From Muribaculaceae bacterium (GTDB lineage Bacteria > Bacteroidota > Bacteroidia > Bacteroidales > Muribaculaceae): 52,054 nt of DNA. Shown here piece by piece: positions 6,988-14,197 of this stretch. The stretch's first letter is position 1. Each line of letters begins with the position of its first letter. The stretch spans positions 1-52,054 of the forward strand of contig JAFQZK010000032.1 of the NCBI GenBank assembly GCA_017405965.1, in the 5' to 3' direction. A model generated the notes under the pieces. That model was not told the origin of the DNA and ran no database searches. It saw only the letters and a program-made list of their open reading frames with translations. The translations under genes and the position numbers were made by a program.

Positions 6988-7020
6988 GCGGTTGATTTGC
7001 CGCAAAGGTAAATCAACCGC
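6988..7020. promoter_or_regulatory. 11-bp inverted repeat around a -7 box
   Basis: GCGGTTGATTT (6988-6998) and AAATCAACCGC (7010-7020) are perfect complements and enclose CAAAGGTA (7003-7010), a minus-strand TACCTTTG box. An operator overlapping a promoter is the simplest reading; it also lies where an array repeat copy (remnant of GAAAAGACG at 7033-7041) has been truncated. Confidence 0.4.
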
Positions 7021-7091
7021 GTATGACTGGAAAAGACGACGTTAAATTGGAATTACATCAAAGGTGCCGCCACTATATTCGTTAAAATCGG

Positions 7092-7859
7092 TTAGGATTG
7101 ACTCCAACGATGAAGAATTCTAATGCTGATCCAAATAAGAACAAAACATAATAAAACGAATAAATATTTAGTTGTCGATATCATTAACAAAATGAAAACA
7201 TAAAAAGCATTTTTGATTGGCAAACTATCATATTGATAATTATTATCAAGATAATGTTCTCTAAAATATTTATTATATCTATTAACTTCTAGAAGCTCGG
7301 ATAAATCTAACTGACAATTTCCAAATATCAAACCCCGAAAAGAATTTGGCGCGTAAAGAGGACGAGGTATGATTAAAGTAACAGGACTTGTGTCAATCAC
7401 CTTAAACGAGAATAGGTATTTATCACCATACTTATTGCTCACACCATCATTATTAGGCAAAAAGATGCTTATCTCACAATAGCGTGGTCCTTTACCTTCG
7501 GCTTTATGCCAACCTAAACGCCCCCAATCCACCTTCATTGTATCAATCCTATATTCCTCATGCTTAGTGTTATTTCTTTCATCAATTATTAACACTTTTC
7601 GCTTTCCATAACATGCAGCAGTGTCCGTCTGAATCAAAGCAGTAAAGCGCGACACAAACTCATCTATTGATAAATCTTTTATTCGATATTCAGTATTATC
7701 CAGGCTATAATATTGATGATATGGTGTCATATCTCCATTGTCAAATTGTTCATTACTACATCTGGTAAATAAGAAGAGTGCCCACATTGAGAGAAATAGT
7801 ATGAAATAAGTTCCGAGAAACTTACTAATAATTTTGTTTATTCTTCGATATGTTTCCAT
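7092..7859 (-). CDS. Membrane protein of unknown function, array gene
   Basis: 255 residues, start METYRRINK chosen because the -7 box at 7893-7900 lies just upstream of it and inside the longer frame. It has an N-terminal transmembrane helix (about 17-35), an extracytoplasmic region, and a C-terminal helix (about 220-245). The segment YSLDNTEYRIKDLS, FVSRFTAL, DTAACYGKR and later HYLDNNYQYDS and KNAFY are shared in order with the product at 10457-11437, so the two are paralogues of an unnamed family. It lies between repeat copies like the other array genes. Function is not recognised. Confidence 0.75.
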   Translation of the reverse strand: METYRRINKIISKFLGTYFILFLSMWALFLFTRCSNEQFDNGDMTPYHQYYSLDNTEYRIKDLSIDEFVSRFTALIQTDTAACYGKRKVLIIDERNNTKHEEYRIDTMKVDWGRLGWHKAEGKGPRYCEISIFLPNNDGVSNKYGDKYLFSFKVIDTSPVTLIIPRPLYAPNSFRGLIFGNCQLDLSELLEVNRYNKYFREHYLDNNYQYDSLPIKNAFYVFILLMISTTKYLFVLLCFVLIWISIRILHRWSQS

Positions 7860-7892
7860 GTTTATCACATATTTAGAGTTACATTTGAAATA

Positions 7893-7900
7893 CAAATATA
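7893..7900 (-). promoter_or_regulatory. -7 box TATATTTG for the gene at 7092-7859
   Basis: TATATTTG on the minus strand, 33 bp before the chosen ATG. It begins right after repeat copy R1. Confidence 0.5.
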
Positions 7901-7913
7901 GCAATAATTCTCT

Positions 7914-8019
7914 ATTTTCTCTTAGATTTCGGTGATTTATTGTTCATGAGGCGCTGGTACTCGTCCAGACTTTTATAATTTTGGGAAAGTTGCTCAACTG
8001 CTTATGCCTTGAAAAGACG
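7914..8019 (-). repeat. Array repeat R1 (106 bp)
   Basis: Spans from the stop of the gene at 8033 to the promoter of the gene at 7092. On the minus strand it starts CGTCTTTTCAAGG and ends AAATCTAAGAGAAAAT. Read as protein it gives KA-stop-AVEQLSQNYKS then DEYQRLMNNKSPKSKRK and a stop. Copies R4 (10303-10408) and R6 (12419-12524) have the same 106-bp length. Confidence 0.85.
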
Positions 8020-8032
8020 GAAAGGCGCAATG

Positions 8033-8554
8033 CTACCGTTGTTTAAAACTCAAGTTGATTGCTTTTTCTTTTAGTTCAGTGTAAAATGCAACAGAATCAA
8101 GAGGCCCTTCCAAATTTTTTGTAATCACTCCATTAACTCTCATCCACGAATTCTTATAAGATGGATTAGCGAAAGGCGGTTCAACTCGATAAATATGGCC
8201 ATATGTTTCTTTTTGATGCAAATCCAGTTTAACACTTTTGTCTATTATCCAATAATCTGTAATGCTGTCAGATACCACACTGTCTGGGATACTCTTGTGA
8301 TATCCATAACGGATTTTTGTCTTCGCAATAATCCACCTATTATCATAGGCATAGTCTATAATTCCTTGATCTATCACTACTGACCCCCCGTTTATTTCAT
8401 CACCATAGATAAGTCCTTTGCATTCAACATCAATATAGTAATCATCCCCCAAACGCTCATGCACATTCCAATCTTGAAAATCTTTTAAAGTACAAGAAGC
8501 AGAAATAATGGCGATCACACCACCGATAACCAGAAATAAACGACATCTTTTCAT
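8033..8554 (-). CDS. Lipoprotein of unknown function, array gene
   Basis: 173 residues starting MKRCRLFLVIGGVIAIISASC, a lipoprotein signal with attachment at the Cys of SASC; this Met is preferred to one three codons upstream. The mature part (DDYYIDVECKGLIYG, ITDYWIIDKS) looks beta-rich and has no recognised motif. Its stop is only 13 bp from the repeat R1. A weak -7 box TTCCTTTG is present on the minus strand at 8572-8579, preceded by repeat R2. It is unlike its neighbours in sequence, which fits independently acquired cassettes. Function is unknown. Confidence 0.75.
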   Translation of the reverse strand: MKRCRLFLVIGGVIAIISASCTLKDFQDWNVHERLGDDYYIDVECKGLIYGDEINGGSVVIDQGIIDYAYDNRWIIAKTKIRYGYHKSIPDSVVSDSITDYWIIDKSVKLDLHQKETYGHIYRVEPPFANPSYKNSWMRVNGVITKNLEGPLDSVAFYTELKEKAINLSFKQR

Positions 8555-8603
8555 ATTGATCATTATTTATGCAAAGGAAGGGATTTATTTCGTTTAAACA
8601 CTC

Positions 8604-8700
8604 ATTTTCTCTTAGATTTCGGTGATTTAAAGACGCTGGCACCCACCTGAGTTTTACAATTTTGTTATAAGTTGTTCAACCGCGTAAGCCTTGAAAAGAC
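8604..8700 (-). repeat. Array repeat R2 (degenerate, 97 bp)
   Basis: Shares KAYAVEQL coding and the ends GTCTTTTCAAGG and AAATCTAAGAGAAAAT with R1 but has lost part of the middle (DEYQRLMNN region). Confidence 0.75.
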
Positions 8701-8760
8701 ATGCAGATAAATCGGTATAACAATCTGCTCACATAACAATTGTTGAGAATGGATAAATCT

Positions 8761-9384
8761 TTAGAACTTCATGCCGAAGGCCAGCTGGATGTTGCCGTTC
8801 TTGCTTTCATTAAACCCACTTTTAAACACACTGGTGAGACCGAGTGTATAGCGTGCCTGAACAAAGGCGTTGTCAGTCAAGTTATATGTGCCGCCAAGAC
8901 CCAAGCCGAAGTCAACCGCCTTGGTGTACTTTTTATTATTCGTGACATACTTATAATCACGATCTCCGTCATTACTCTTGATAGTGTATTTGCTATACAC
9001 GTTGAAACCCACTTGCGGACCAAAGTCGATGCTGAATGCGGGCGTTGCATAGTACTTGAGCATCACGGGCACATTGATGTAGTTGACCTGATGTGAAATC
9101 ATCGTCGTTGACGTGGGCTCCTCTCCTACCCACCCCTCTTCATATAAAGACCTTTTGCCATTACCCTGTGAGGCAAACACCACTTCGGGCGAAACGGCAA
9201 ATGCGTGGCTGAATTTGTATTCCATCACCAAACCCGCCTGATAGTTCAGTGCCATCTTATGACCAACATCCTTACCCCAAAAGTTGGTCAAGTCAACACC
9301 CACCTTTGCACCAAATTGAACTTGCGCGCTTGCGCTCATGCATGCCAGTACAGCAAGTAGCAGTGTCATTAGTTTCTTTGTCAT
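8761..9384 (-). CDS. Outer-membrane beta-barrel (porin-family) protein
   Basis: 207 residues with signal MTKKLMTLLLAVLACMSASAQ and then alternating beta strands (VQFGAKVGVDLTNF, NYQAGLVMEYKF, YINVPVMLKYY, FGPQVGFNVY) ending in an aromatic terminal residue (LAFGMKF). This is the pattern of the small outer-membrane beta-barrel family (PF13568-like) common in Bacteroidetes, usually eight strands. It probably sits in the outer membrane; whether it is a channel or a structural or immune-related protein cannot be told. It has the -7 box at 9419-9426 and lies between repeats R2 and R3. Confidence 0.85.
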   Translation of the reverse strand: MTKKLMTLLLAVLACMSASAQVQFGAKVGVDLTNFWGKDVGHKMALNYQAGLVMEYKFSHAFAVSPEVVFASQGNGKRSLYEEGWVGEEPTSTTMISHQVNYINVPVMLKYYATPAFSIDFGPQVGFNVYSKYTIKSNDGDRDYKYVTNNKKYTKAVDFGLGLGGTYNLTDNAFVQARYTLGLTSVFKSGFNESKNGNIQLAFGMKF

Positions 9385-9418
9385 AACAATATCATTTTTA
9401 GTTAATGTTTATCAGCTG

Positions 9419-9426
9419 CAAAGGTA
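9419..9426 (-). promoter_or_regulatory. -7 box TACCTTTG for the beta-barrel gene
   Basis: TACCTTTG on the minus strand, 35 bp before ATG 9384, directly preceded by the conserved end of repeat R3. Confidence 0.55.
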
Positions 9427-9450
9427 GTAAAAATCTTTGCTAAACACTTC

Positions 9451-9550
9451 ATTTTCTCTTCTTTTTCGATGCTTTGTTGTTAGGTGTTATTCGTCCCGAC
9501 TTTTATCATTTTGGTATAAGTTCTTCAGCCGATTAGACCTTGAAAAGACG
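9451..9550 (-). repeat. Array repeat R3 (100 bp)
   Basis: Most diverged of the long copies: the ends CGTCTTTTCAAGG and AAAGAAGAGAAAAT are kept while the coding sense of the centre is lost. Confidence 0.7.
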
Positions 9551-9569
9551 TAACATTATCTAACCATAA

Positions 9570-10241
9570 TCAAGGATTGTTAGATTCCTTTCTGAGAGAA
9601 AACAACCCTATTTTCCATAATAAGAACAAGGCTAGAATGATGACAATTAGTGTGATAACAGTTCCAATCATATACGGTATCTTTCTGGACTCCCAATAGA
9701 ATTCATTTAACGTCAATATTTTGATTTGCCCGTTATCAATCATGGTAGATATGCGCTTGTCGTTTTCAAGAAGAGTAATAGATTTTTTACTTGTATTGAG
9801 AACGAAATTTACGCAATTATCTTGATTGATGCCTATAACTGTGTCACCAACCACCTGGATATTTGTCACGTCGGCACTAACATCAAATCTTAATTCATCA
9901 TCAGAAATCGTCACTTTCTGATCATCACAAGTAATGTAGCCATGCCATGTATTATCATCAATTGAGCATAATTTGTACCCATTGGGTAAATGGGCAACCC
10001 ACGAATCCCCTATTCCTAGGTCTATATCACAGATAACCGATGTGAGCAGCATTGTTACAAAACTGCCTACAATCCAGATGCCTATGGCTACCGCTGGTGA
10101 AATGGCTGCAAGAAATACCTTGCGTTTTCTTTTGCGTTTTCCACCTAGCACATATGCCACCAGTCCACCAATGACACCCAACACCCATGCCAGTAGTAAC
10201 CCAAAACCTAAAATAAACAGGATATTGACAAATAACATCAT
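9570..10241 (-). CDS. Membrane protein of unknown function, array gene
   Basis: 223 residues. Helices are visible at about 2-32 (FILGFGLLLAWVLGVIGGLV), 43-68 and near the C-terminus (about 190-212, VITLIVIILALFLLWKIG), with a basic KRKRKRK loop after the first and an extracytoplasmic domain of about 110 residues (SWVAHLPNGYKLCSIDD, WHGYITCDDQKVTIS). The first Met was kept because it lies 31 bp after the -7 box at 10272-10279. The domain arrangement resembles small DUF membrane proteins of Bacteroidetes, but I cannot name the family. It is flanked by R3 and R4. Confidence 0.75.
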   Translation of the reverse strand: MMLFVNILFILGFGLLLAWVLGVIGGLVAYVLGGKRKRKRKVFLAAISPAVAIGIWIVGSFVTMLLTSVICDIDLGIGDSWVAHLPNGYKLCSIDDNTWHGYITCDDQKVTISDDELRFDVSADVTNIQVVGDTVIGINQDNCVNFVLNTSKKSITLLENDKRISTMIDNGQIKILTLNEFYWESRKIPYMIGTVITLIVIILALFLLWKIGLFSLRKESNNP

Positions 10242-10271
10242 AGACTATTAAGGATACTATAATTGACATTG

Positions 10272-10294
10272 CAAAGGTAGCGATTATTTCGCTA
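10272..10294 (-). promoter_or_regulatory. -7 box TACCTTTG with overlapping palindrome
   Basis: On the minus strand TACCTTTG (10272-10279) directly follows a near-perfect palindrome, TAGCGATTATTTCGCTA on the plus strand (10278-10294), set between the -7 and where a -33 would be. The same arrangement occurs at 12389-12411, so it is a conserved part of the array repeat. Confidence 0.5.
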
Positions 10295-10302
10295 AACACT
10301 TC

Positions 10303-10408
10303 ATTTACTTTTAGATTTCGGTGATTGATAGTTCATGTTGCGCTGGTACTCGTCCTGACTTTTATAATTTTGGAAAAGTTGTTCAACCGCGTATGCCTTG
10401 AAAAGACG
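10303..10408 (-). repeat. Array repeat R4 (106 bp, open reading frame intact)
   Basis: The best copy for coding: the minus strand reads RLFKAYAVEQLFQNYKSQ then DEYQRNMNYQSPKSKSK and TGA without interruption. It has no start codon of its own, so it looks like the 3' end of a gene reused as a spacer. Confidence 0.85.
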
Positions 10409-10456
10409 TGCCGAATGGTAATATTTTCTTTTGCTGTTATATCTATAAGTCATTGT

Positions 10457-11437
10457 TTATTGGTTGCGCATCACAATTCTTTTAATCAGTTGTAAAAGCA
10501 ATCCAAGTAGCAATAAAATAATTAAAAGTGGAATTGATGGTATAAAAATAAGATAGAAGTAATTGCTGAGGAAATAACTTCCCATGATGTCATCAAGCTT
10601 TGAATAAAAAGCGTTCTTCGTTGATTGCCGATCATACTGACAAATGCGGTCAAGATAGTGTCTAGCTATATATTTTTCAACCATTGAGTCCTGAGTTCTT
10701 CCCAACAGCAATCTCAACGGCTGGTCATCAACAACCGTTACTGACATTAGGAATTTACCTTCATAGGCCTTGTTCCCTCTGTCAGTAAAATTACATTTAT
10801 GAGAATACTTGTTTACGGCTCCGATGCTATCGAATGGCACAAAGAAACTGAAACAGTAACATAATGGGCCTGTCTTATTTTCTACGAATAAAAATGTGCC
10901 CACGGACAAGGTATCGATATCATTATCATCGAAATCTGATGGAATAAGACCTTCAGATATTCTATACCCAAGACTTGGAATCCGTGATTGATGAACCGTG
11001 GTGTCAACAATGAAAACATCAGGAAAATCATTCAATAACAGATTATTATTCTGATGTTTTGTTTCTTGTTTCACTTGTGACTTTTCCACGGTAACAGTCT
11101 CAGTAAGCACACGGCCATTTCCTGCCACTGAGTCAACATCAGATTTCACATGATGCTTGAAAGTAGAGATTCCATAGTGTGCAACCGTATCTTGCGCCAA
11201 GAGATCTGCGAACTTGGAAACAAACTCTTTTTGAGTTATTCCAAGTAACAGGTACTCAGTATCATCAACACTATAATTATATTTAAAGGGTTGGTCAGGA
11301 TGTTCATATTGCGTACGATTCGTACCGTCGATGAGATTACATATAGTGGACAGTGCAATGATACATAACACTTCCAATGCCACGAAGATTGCAAAAAATT
11401 TCACAACGGCCCAATAGACTTTCATAAACTTCTCCAT
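10457..11437 (-). CDS. Membrane protein of unknown function, larger paralogue
   Basis: 326 residues, start MEKFMKVYWAVVKFF, chosen because it begins the first transmembrane helix (about 8-33) and a longer frame adds only basic residues. A C-terminal helix spans about 290-318 (YFYLIFIPSIPLLIILLLLGLLL). Between them, YSVDDTEYLLLGIT, FVSKFADLL, DTVAHYG, HYLDRICQYD and KNAFY align in order with the product at 7092-7859. This copy has an extra segment of about 70 residues rich in Asp and Val in the middle. The two copies are separated by three unrelated genes, which suggests cassette insertion rather than simple tandem duplication. Function is unknown. Confidence 0.75.
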   Translation of the reverse strand: MEKFMKVYWAVVKFFAIFVALEVLCIIALSTICNLIDGTNRTQYEHPDQPFKYNYSVDDTEYLLLGITQKEFVSKFADLLAQDTVAHYGISTFKHHVKSDVDSVAGNGRVLTETVTVEKSQVKQETKHQNNNLLLNDFPDVFIVDTTVHQSRIPSLGYRISEGLIPSDFDDNDIDTLSVGTFLFVENKTGPLCYCFSFFVPFDSIGAVNKYSHKCNFTDRGNKAYEGKFLMSVTVVDDQPLRLLLGRTQDSMVEKYIARHYLDRICQYDRQSTKNAFYSKLDDIMGSYFLSNYFYLIFIPSIPLLIILLLLGLLLQLIKRIVMRNQ

Positions 11438-11530
11438 AATTGTTAAATCTTTTTCTTTATAACGAAAAAGACACCTCATTATTACTCAATGATAAGTTGA
11501 TCCAATTTGTTGGTTTTTGTGAGTAATTCT

Positions 11531-11605
11531 TCTTGAGGCGCTGGTGTTTGCCCAGACTTTTATAATTTTGGAAAAGTTGCTCAACCGCCTAAACCTTGAA
11601 AAGAC
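11531..11605 (-). repeat. Array repeat R5 (truncated, about 75 bp)
   Basis: The minus strand keeps TGTCTTTTCAAGG, AVEQLFQNYKSLGKHQRL and then leaves the consensus, so the SPKSKRK end and the promoter palindrome are missing. The downstream gene at 10457-11437 accordingly lacks the usual box. Confidence 0.75.
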
Positions 11606-11631
11606 ATTCCGATTAATTGGGGTTTATACAA

Positions 11632-12351
11632 TTATCTCATCCATCCTTCAACCCTGTATATCTTTTCGCATAGTTTTCTTTCCTTCTTTGATGCTGCATC
11701 TCTAAACCACACCTCTATTCGAGCAGCATAGTAATCTTCGAAATCACCTTCATAGATGGTAAACTCTTGATGATTAACCAATTGAGAGAAGGAGCATGTG
11801 GCATCCACGAGTACTGCGCTTCGATGCTGCAATCTATCTTCCGATAAAGGGATATTTTCAGTAGCCTCAAAACATCGCAGGAATACTTCTCCAGAAGGTA
11901 AGGAAGGATAGTAAAAATCATACATGTACATACCACCTTGGACTCCTTGCCAAACCTGCAGGTAAGTTTCGGTGTTAAGGCTATCAATAAGCACATCTTT
12001 GTCTGATGATGAGTAAAGTGGCAAATGATATTCAAGACCATCGGGGATTTTATGCTTACTTCCAAAATCATCAGCATCAGGTCCAAACATTGCAGCCGTC
12101 ACCAGAGGCACCCAAAACAAAACTACAATTATTACAGAAGACAAGAATGACAAGATGCATTGCCACCATTTTTTATTGATCAGCAAAATAATCCAAGAAA
12201 CTGGAAGTAGAATGACCACCAATAAGAGCAAAACACCGACTATGCTTTCAGAAATACTAGGAGTTGAGGTAAAAGAATACATCAAGCCCAGTAAGCCGAA
12301 ACATAGCAGTAGTGGCAATACCCACCAATATTTAATTACAATATTTTTCAT
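11632..12351 (-). CDS. Membrane protein of unknown function, array gene
   Basis: 239 residues with three N-terminal transmembrane helices (about 8-27, 34-58 and 64-88: VLPLLLCFGLLGLMYSF, VGVLLLLVVILLPVSWIILL, LSFLSSVIIVVLFWVPLV) followed by an extracytoplasmic domain of about 150 residues starting GPDADDFGSKHKIPDG. That linker wording occurs in Bacteroidetes membrane proteins I have seen as hypothetical. It has a TATCTTTC box at 12389-12396 upstream within the repeat-linked promoter, and lies between R5 and R6. No enzymatic motif is visible. Confidence 0.75.
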   Translation of the reverse strand: MKNIVIKYWWVLPLLLCFGLLGLMYSFTSTPSISESIVGVLLLLVVILLPVSWIILLINKKWWQCILSFLSSVIIVVLFWVPLVTAAMFGPDADDFGSKHKIPDGLEYHLPLYSSSDKDVLIDSLNTETYLQVWQGVQGGMYMYDFYYPSLPSGEVFLRCFEATENIPLSEDRLQHRSAVLVDATCSFSQLVNHQEFTIYEGDFEDYYAARIEVWFRDAASKKERKLCEKIYRVEGWMR

Positions 12352-12388
12352 GCCCGAACGATTAAACTCCGATTTATATTAAACGCAG

Positions 12389-12411
12389 GAAAGATAGCGA
12401 ATATTTCGCTA
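12389..12411 (-). promoter_or_regulatory. -7 box TATCTTTC with palindrome TAGCGAA-TAT-TTCGCTA
   Basis: The palindrome at 12395-12411 has two perfect 7-bp arms and overlaps the -7 box at 12389-12396. Same place and sequence as at 10272-10294. Confidence 0.5.
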
Positions 12412-12418
12412 AACACTC

Positions 12419-12524
12419 ATTTTCTTTTAGATTTCGGTGATTTATTGTTCATGAGGCGCTGGTATTTGCCCAGACTTTTATGATTTTGGAAAAGTTGTTC
12501 AACCGCTTTTATCTTGAAAAGACG
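12419..12524 (-). repeat. Array repeat R6 (106 bp)
   Basis: The minus strand begins eight bases after the stop of the gene at 12533 and reads KAVEQLFQNHKSLGKYQRL then MNNKSPKSKRK and TGA. It ends at the promoter of the gene at 11632. Confidence 0.85.
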
Positions 12525-12532
12525 AGGCTACT

Positions 12533-13969
12533 CTAATTCTGCGTGACACGCACAGCACGCACGGGGAACCCGATGTATCGTTCGTTGCCGTAGTTGCCTT
12601 TATGGTCATCTAAATAGAAGAAAAGAATGACAGCAGCATACGAATGATTATCGTCATAGAGTGTGCGTGACCAAAATTGGCCGAAGGAACCTAAGTCGCC
12701 ACTGGTATTATTGTATCGCTCGCCCGCAGCGGGAAGGAACATAGATTGGCCATTTGGCCCAGTCACCAATTGGCCATTCACGCCGTTCCTTGTCGTCTGC
12801 TGCCATGTGCAAGATTGACAAAGCTCTAAACATTGTTCTCTGGATGGCATGCGCCATGACGGACCCCAGTTGACATAAGCGGCATCATCTTCAAACTCTA
12901 GAACTGTCTTGTTGTCAACAGTGCCAAAATCGTTGTTTGTGCAGTACTTGGTGATAGAACTTTTAGTACCGTTACACCACTTGTAAGTTTCCCATGTATA
13001 GACCTCCTTGGGAGCGGTCTCGCCCCAAGCAAAATAGTCGCCGTACTGCTCTGGGGTGTTGGCGCCCAGGTTGCACGTTGCCCATAGCGTACCACTAGGC
13101 AACCCAAGGTCAACATATTCATGATTATCTTGAGGTGCACCGCCCCCCAGGATGAGGTCGATGAGGGCATTGACATCGGCAATGTTGACTTCATGATCTA
13201 GATTCACGTCGCCAGCAGTGAGATTACCGCTACCGCTCAAGATGATGTCAATGACAGCATTTACATCGGCAATATTGACCTCGTAGTCACTGTTCACATC
13301 TCCAATTATGCTACTACCACCATCTCGTGAGACAATGATGTGAGTGGCACGATTTCCATCTCCTCGAGCGATGAAGTTGCCATATTCATCGTGTTCGACA
13401 TAGGCATCCTCTGGAAAAGTGATAGCACAGTTCAGGAAAGTAATGGATTCGCCGAATCTTTCTACTACACCATTGATGTCTGCTTGTACGTTGTCAAACT
13501 TAAGCGCACACAGCACACCATCTCCACAATTAATGCCTTTGGTTGTCTGCAGAGTGATATCTTTGATAGTCAGGCGAGTGCATTTGCAATAAATGCCACG
13601 CATAGTGCTGGAAAGGTAGAGCTTGCCATTGCCTTGAACGGTCACGTTTTTACTATTTGTGCCTTCAAAGCCTATAGCAACAAAGCCCGTAGTGGTCAGT
13701 TTACAATCTCCTTGTATGATAATGGTGGCCTCATCTTCAGTAAGACGGATAGGATAAACATAATCGTAGGGCGTCTCGCTACTGTGTTCTACAACAGCAT
13801 TTTTCAGCGTGAGCGTGTGGTTACCTTCATCCCAGATGATGCTGCCGCTCTTAATATAAGGGCAATTGAAATGTCCGTTAGCATCAGGGCTCACGTCGCA
13901 AATGGTAATCTCGGCAACTGCACCGAGTGCCGCAACCAGTGATAGGCAAAGTAAGAATAGTTTCTTCAT
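12533..13969 (-). CDS. Secreted protein with internal dockerin-like repeats and a FISUMP domain
   Basis: 478 residues, signal MKKLFLLCLSLVAALGAVAE. Residues about 22-210 form a repetitive beta region of short strands (GHFNCPYIKSGSIIWDEG, NHTLTLKNAVVEH, TVQGNGKLYLSS) like a small beta-helix. Two Ca-binding dockerin-type units follow at about 218-275 (GDVNSDYEVNIADVNAVID, GDVNLDHEVNIADVNALID). The C-terminal part (about 285-478) starts YVDLGLPSGTLWATCNLGA, the hallmark of the Fibrobacter succinogenes major paralogous (FISUMP) domain, and ends FPVRAVRVTQN. It is probably a surface or adhesion-type protein. It is the first and largest gene of the repeat-spaced array. Confidence 0.85.
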   Translation of the reverse strand: MKKLFLLCLSLVAALGAVAEITICDVSPDANGHFNCPYIKSGSIIWDEGNHTLTLKNAVVEHSSETPYDYVYPIRLTEDEATIIIQGDCKLTTTGFVAIGFEGTNSKNVTVQGNGKLYLSSTMRGIYCKCTRLTIKDITLQTTKGINCGDGVLCALKFDNVQADINGVVERFGESITFLNCAITFPEDAYVEHDEYGNFIARGDGNRATHIIVSRDGGSSIIGDVNSDYEVNIADVNAVIDIILSGSGNLTAGDVNLDHEVNIADVNALIDLILGGGAPQDNHEYVDLGLPSGTLWATCNLGANTPEQYGDYFAWGETAPKEVYTWETYKWCNGTKSSITKYCTNNDFGTVDNKTVLEFEDDAAYVNWGPSWRMPSREQCLELCQSCTWQQTTRNGVNGQLVTGPNGQSMFLPAAGERYNNTSGDLGSFGQFWSRTLYDDNHSYAAVILFFYLDDHKGNYGNERYIGFPVRAVRVTQN

Positions 13970-14009
13970 ATCGTTTTGTATTAATTGGTTAATCGACTAA
14001 AGGGCAATC

Positions 14010-14033
14010 GCCTCGACGGCGAGCCGTCGAGGC
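14010..14033. other. 11-bp perfect stem in the 5' leader of the FISUMP gene
   Basis: GCCTCGACGGC (14010-14020) and GCCGTCGAGGC (14023-14033) form a very stable GC-rich hairpin between the -7 box (14055-14062) and ATG 13969. It could stabilise the leader or attenuate transcription; there is no T-run on the minus-strand side. Confidence 0.5.
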
Positions 14034-14054
14034 TAGGTGATATCTTAGGATATG

Positions 14055-14062
14055 CAAATATA
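14055..14062 (-). promoter_or_regulatory. -7 box TATATTTG for the FISUMP gene
   Basis: TATATTTG on the minus strand, preceded (plus coordinates 14063-14118) by a diverged copy of the array-repeat end (AAATCACCAAAAT, GTTTAGACGAAA), so the promoter module also heads this gene. Confidence 0.5.
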
Positions 14063-14167
14063 GCGAATATCTTTCGTCTAAACAATCTCTTTCTCTAACA
14101 TTTTGGTGATTTGGCTAAATTAAAGATAAATAACTTCTTATATGCGGGATTTTTCGAAAATTAATAG

Positions 14168-14175
14168 TAAATTTG
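14168..14175 (+). promoter_or_regulatory. -7 box TAAATTTG for the GH31-GH5 operon
   Basis: TAAATTTG lies 22 bp before ATG 14198 and is the only TAnnTTTG match in the divergent spacer on this strand. Confidence 0.5.
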
Positions 14176-14197
14176 TACGTTTACAGCGTAATTTAAA

